DNA from: Caecitellus pseudoparvulus
Lineage: Eukaryota > Bigyra: Bicosoecida
NCBI GenBank assembly: GCA_965644315.1
Contig: CBFFRQ010000066.1
Coordinates: 596,032-660,031 of the forward strand
DNA length: 64,000 bases
Direction: 5' to 3'
Shown: positions 62,239-64,000 of the stretch, in pieces
Layout of the letters: the number at the start of each line of letters is the position of its first letter
How positions within the stretch are numbered: the stretch's first letter is position 1
Program-made: the position numbers and the translations under genes
Notes under the pieces: generated by a model
What the model was told of the DNA's origin: nothing
The model's database searches: none
What the model saw: only the letters and a program-made list of their open reading frames with translations

Positions 62239-62539
62239 GCGCTCGTGCATTTATCCTGTGCAGTGCCACCCTTCACCTTCGCTCTGGATGCACTGCCACT
62301 GCACTCCTGAATCGGTGACTGGCAGGTTGCGACGTGCTGGAGGCTGCATCTCCCAGCTTCATACCTCCTGCCAGCGAGGAATGCATGCAAGTGTCTCAAC
62401 AAAACCCCACCAACTGGCACTTGACGATGACCATATCTTGTTGTGGCAGTGCCTGTCACGCATCGCTCTGCGCGTCAGCCCGCACTCGGTGCAGGCTGGA
62501 AACGGCGCGCAAGGCACCAATTTCCGCTGGTTCACCGCC
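62239..62539. other. Spacer upstream of the terminal coiled-coil gene
   Basis: 301 bp holding one CAATTTCCGCTG element (62518-62529) just before the ATG. Nothing else is seen. Confidence 0.4.
62518..62529 (+). promoter_or_regulatory. CAATTTCCGCTG element upstream of the coiled-coil gene
   Basis: Imperfect reverse-orientation copy ending 10 bp before the ATG at 62540. Confidence 0.4.
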
Positions 62540-64000
62540 ATGGCCACGCTTGGCTTGCAGCAGGGCCGCAGGCCGGCTGGGATGCGGCACCAATGTTCTG
62601 ACTTGGCTCTGCAGAAGATCTTTTACTTCTACAGTGATGGCAGCGACGAGCTGAGTGAGTGCAGCTGCGTGCAGCGCGCAAGGTTGCCGCGCCAGGCAGG
62701 CCGCCTGTGAAACCAGCACGCCTGCTCGGTGCCTGAGATGCGCCAGGCCCAGAGGTGGCACCCCTCCTCACATCCAATGCCTCTCGTTACAGGCGTTGAG
62801 AGCTGCATCAGCCTCTTTGAGAGCTGCCCGAACCTGATGGGCAGCTCAGGCATGTTGTCGGTTGGGCAAGTGCGCTCCCTCTTCCAGCAAGTGCAGCCGT
62901 CCATGGCGCACATCAGCTTCGCCCGCTGGAAGCAGCTGCTGGAGCTCGTGGCCCGCACAGTGTATGCTGCAGATGGTGAGGGTGCCTGAGCGCGGCTGCG
63001 TGCTTGTGCTTGTCGCACAGCGACCTTCGTTTCCTCGCCGCAGAGCCTCGCCTCGCACGCAGCCGCTTCATGAGTGCGCACATTTTCAAGATGCAGGGCC
63101 TGAACTTTGGAGGAGCACATGCTTCGCAGGCTCGGCCGTTTACGCTCAGCACAAGTTCCAACCGCCTCAAGTCGCCGGCGAAAGCTGGTCTGAGGCACAC
63201 CTTCGAGCACAGGCTGCTTGCCAGCGGCCACGCCAGCCAGTCCCCTGTGGAACATGTCAAGCCCCCCAGCAGGAAGCAGCTGGACTTCTCCGCCATTGAC
63301 GGGGCCGGGTACTCACCTGAGCAGGTGCGCCACAGCATCACCGGCATCACCGCCGCTGGCCCGGCGCCCACACCTCTGCACGCAACAGGCCCGAGCGAAG
63401 TCGAGCAGGAACTGGCAGGAACACGCCAGGAGTTGCAAAAGGTCATGGACGAGATTATCCCGCTGCGCACGCGCGAGAAGCAGCTGCAGGCTGATCTCAA
63501 CACTTCGCAGCAGCGCCTGGCACTGCAGCTGTGGCGCTCCAACACTGCCGAGCAGAAACACCTGGAAGACATGGAGCGCCTGCGCACTGTGGAGCAGCAG
63601 CACGCTGAGGAGCTCGCCACACTGCAGAACCTCAACAGTGACATGGAAAGCACTCTGGCGAGCCGAGCGCAGGACATCCAGCAGCAGCAGAGCGAGATCG
63701 CTCGCTTGCAGGCGCTGCTTCGCGAAAGTGAAGCTGAGCGGGCCGAGTTGACCCAGTCTTGCCAAGCCACAAAGGCTGAAAATGGAACCTTGCGAGAAGA
63801 CTTGGCCAGTGCAAAGGAAGCACAGAGGGACGCCGAGCAGAAGAACCAGGCCCTCGCAGTGCAAGTGCGGGAACTCTCAGCCCTCGTCGGCCAGGCCAAC
63901 GCCGAGAGAGACGCTGCTCGACAACTCGCTACAAAGAGGCAAGAAGAGCTCGACCTTGCACTCAGTGACATTGAACAGATGCGAGCTGCAATGGCTGAGA
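62540..64000 (+). CDS. Coiled-coil protein with N-terminal EF-hand-like fold (partial, runs off the right edge)
   Basis: Exons 62540-62654, 62793-62975 and 63044 to the window end; introns GTGAGT...TTACAG and GTGAGG...CCGCAG keep the frame. The N-terminal about 100 residues (KIFYFYSDGSDEL, VESCISLFESCPNLM, LSVGQVRSLFQQVQ, ISFARWKQLLELVART) have the helix-loop-helix spacing of a degenerate EF-hand pair, similar in outline to TPPP/p25-alpha and some basal-body proteins. A linker leads to an uninterrupted coiled coil from about residue 220 (EVEQELAGTRQELQKVMDEI onward) with no stop before 64000. The frame is complete to the edge. A cytoskeletal or flagellar role is plausible but not shown. Confidence 0.7.

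Noticed and set aside
1081-62529. Assigning the recurrent element to a known factor (E2F TTTSSCGC, ETS GGAA, NRF1)
   Set aside because: The core overlaps ETS and E2F words only in part, ETS factors are animal-specific, and the extended AWTYGC flank is not part of any of these sites.

Overview
This is nuclear DNA of a GC-rich, flagellated protist. Genes are interrupted by short spliceosomal introns (about 65-160 bp). The products are eukaryotic: SF3B3, NAA10, an AP-complex sigma subunit, COX17, a CHK2-type kinase and an NTE-type esterase. DRC2 and CFAP44 are components of a motile flagellum, so the organism swims. High GC, compact genes and many 38-residue ankyrin repeats would fit a heterotrophic stramenopile such as a bicosoecid. 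That placement is an inference; nothing here proves it.

Layout. 0-16 kb: a glycosyltransferase cut by the left edge (-), an MTA-like BAH-ELM2-SANT protein (+), an acylated acidic-repeat protein (+), an FHA kinase (-), lysyl-tRNA synthetase (+), a 1,716-residue DEAH helicase (-) and an Obg GTPase (+). 16-31 kb: NAA10 (-), a repeat-bearing spacer, ankyrin protein 1 (+), a UTP20 C-terminus-like gene (-), a TMEM135-like protein (+), SF3B3 (-) and an SLC25A51-like carrier (+). 31-38 kb: ankyrin protein 2 with two membrane spans (+), AP sigma (-), a Nudix hydrolase (+) and DRC2 (+). 37.5-50.1 kb: four tandem minus-strand genes (RAP-domain protein, CS plus UBE3D-like E3, small ankyrin protein, CFAP44). 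50-64 kb: COX17 (+), NTE-like phospholipase (-), two unassigned large proteins (+) and a coiled-coil protein running off the right edge (+).

The genes do not form one pathway. Several are mitochondrial (COX17, Obg, NAD carrier-like, LysRS with a presequence, RAP protein) and two are axonemal. Exon structures were built by hand from reading-frame continuity, GT...AG ends and recalled family conservation. Most totals divide cleanly by three, which supports them.

The most interesting signal is not a gene. A roughly 12-bp element, TGCGGAAWTYGC or its reverse complement GCRAWTTCCGCA, recurs at the 5' ends of about two thirds of the genes, either just upstream of the ATG or in the first or second intron. 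It looks like a lineage-specific promoter or start-site element. Other notable points are a GTGCGTG 5' splice-site preference, first coding exons made of ATG alone, convergent genes whose stop codons overlap, a pair of pseudoknot-compatible repeats, and an apparently free-standing UTP20 C-terminus.
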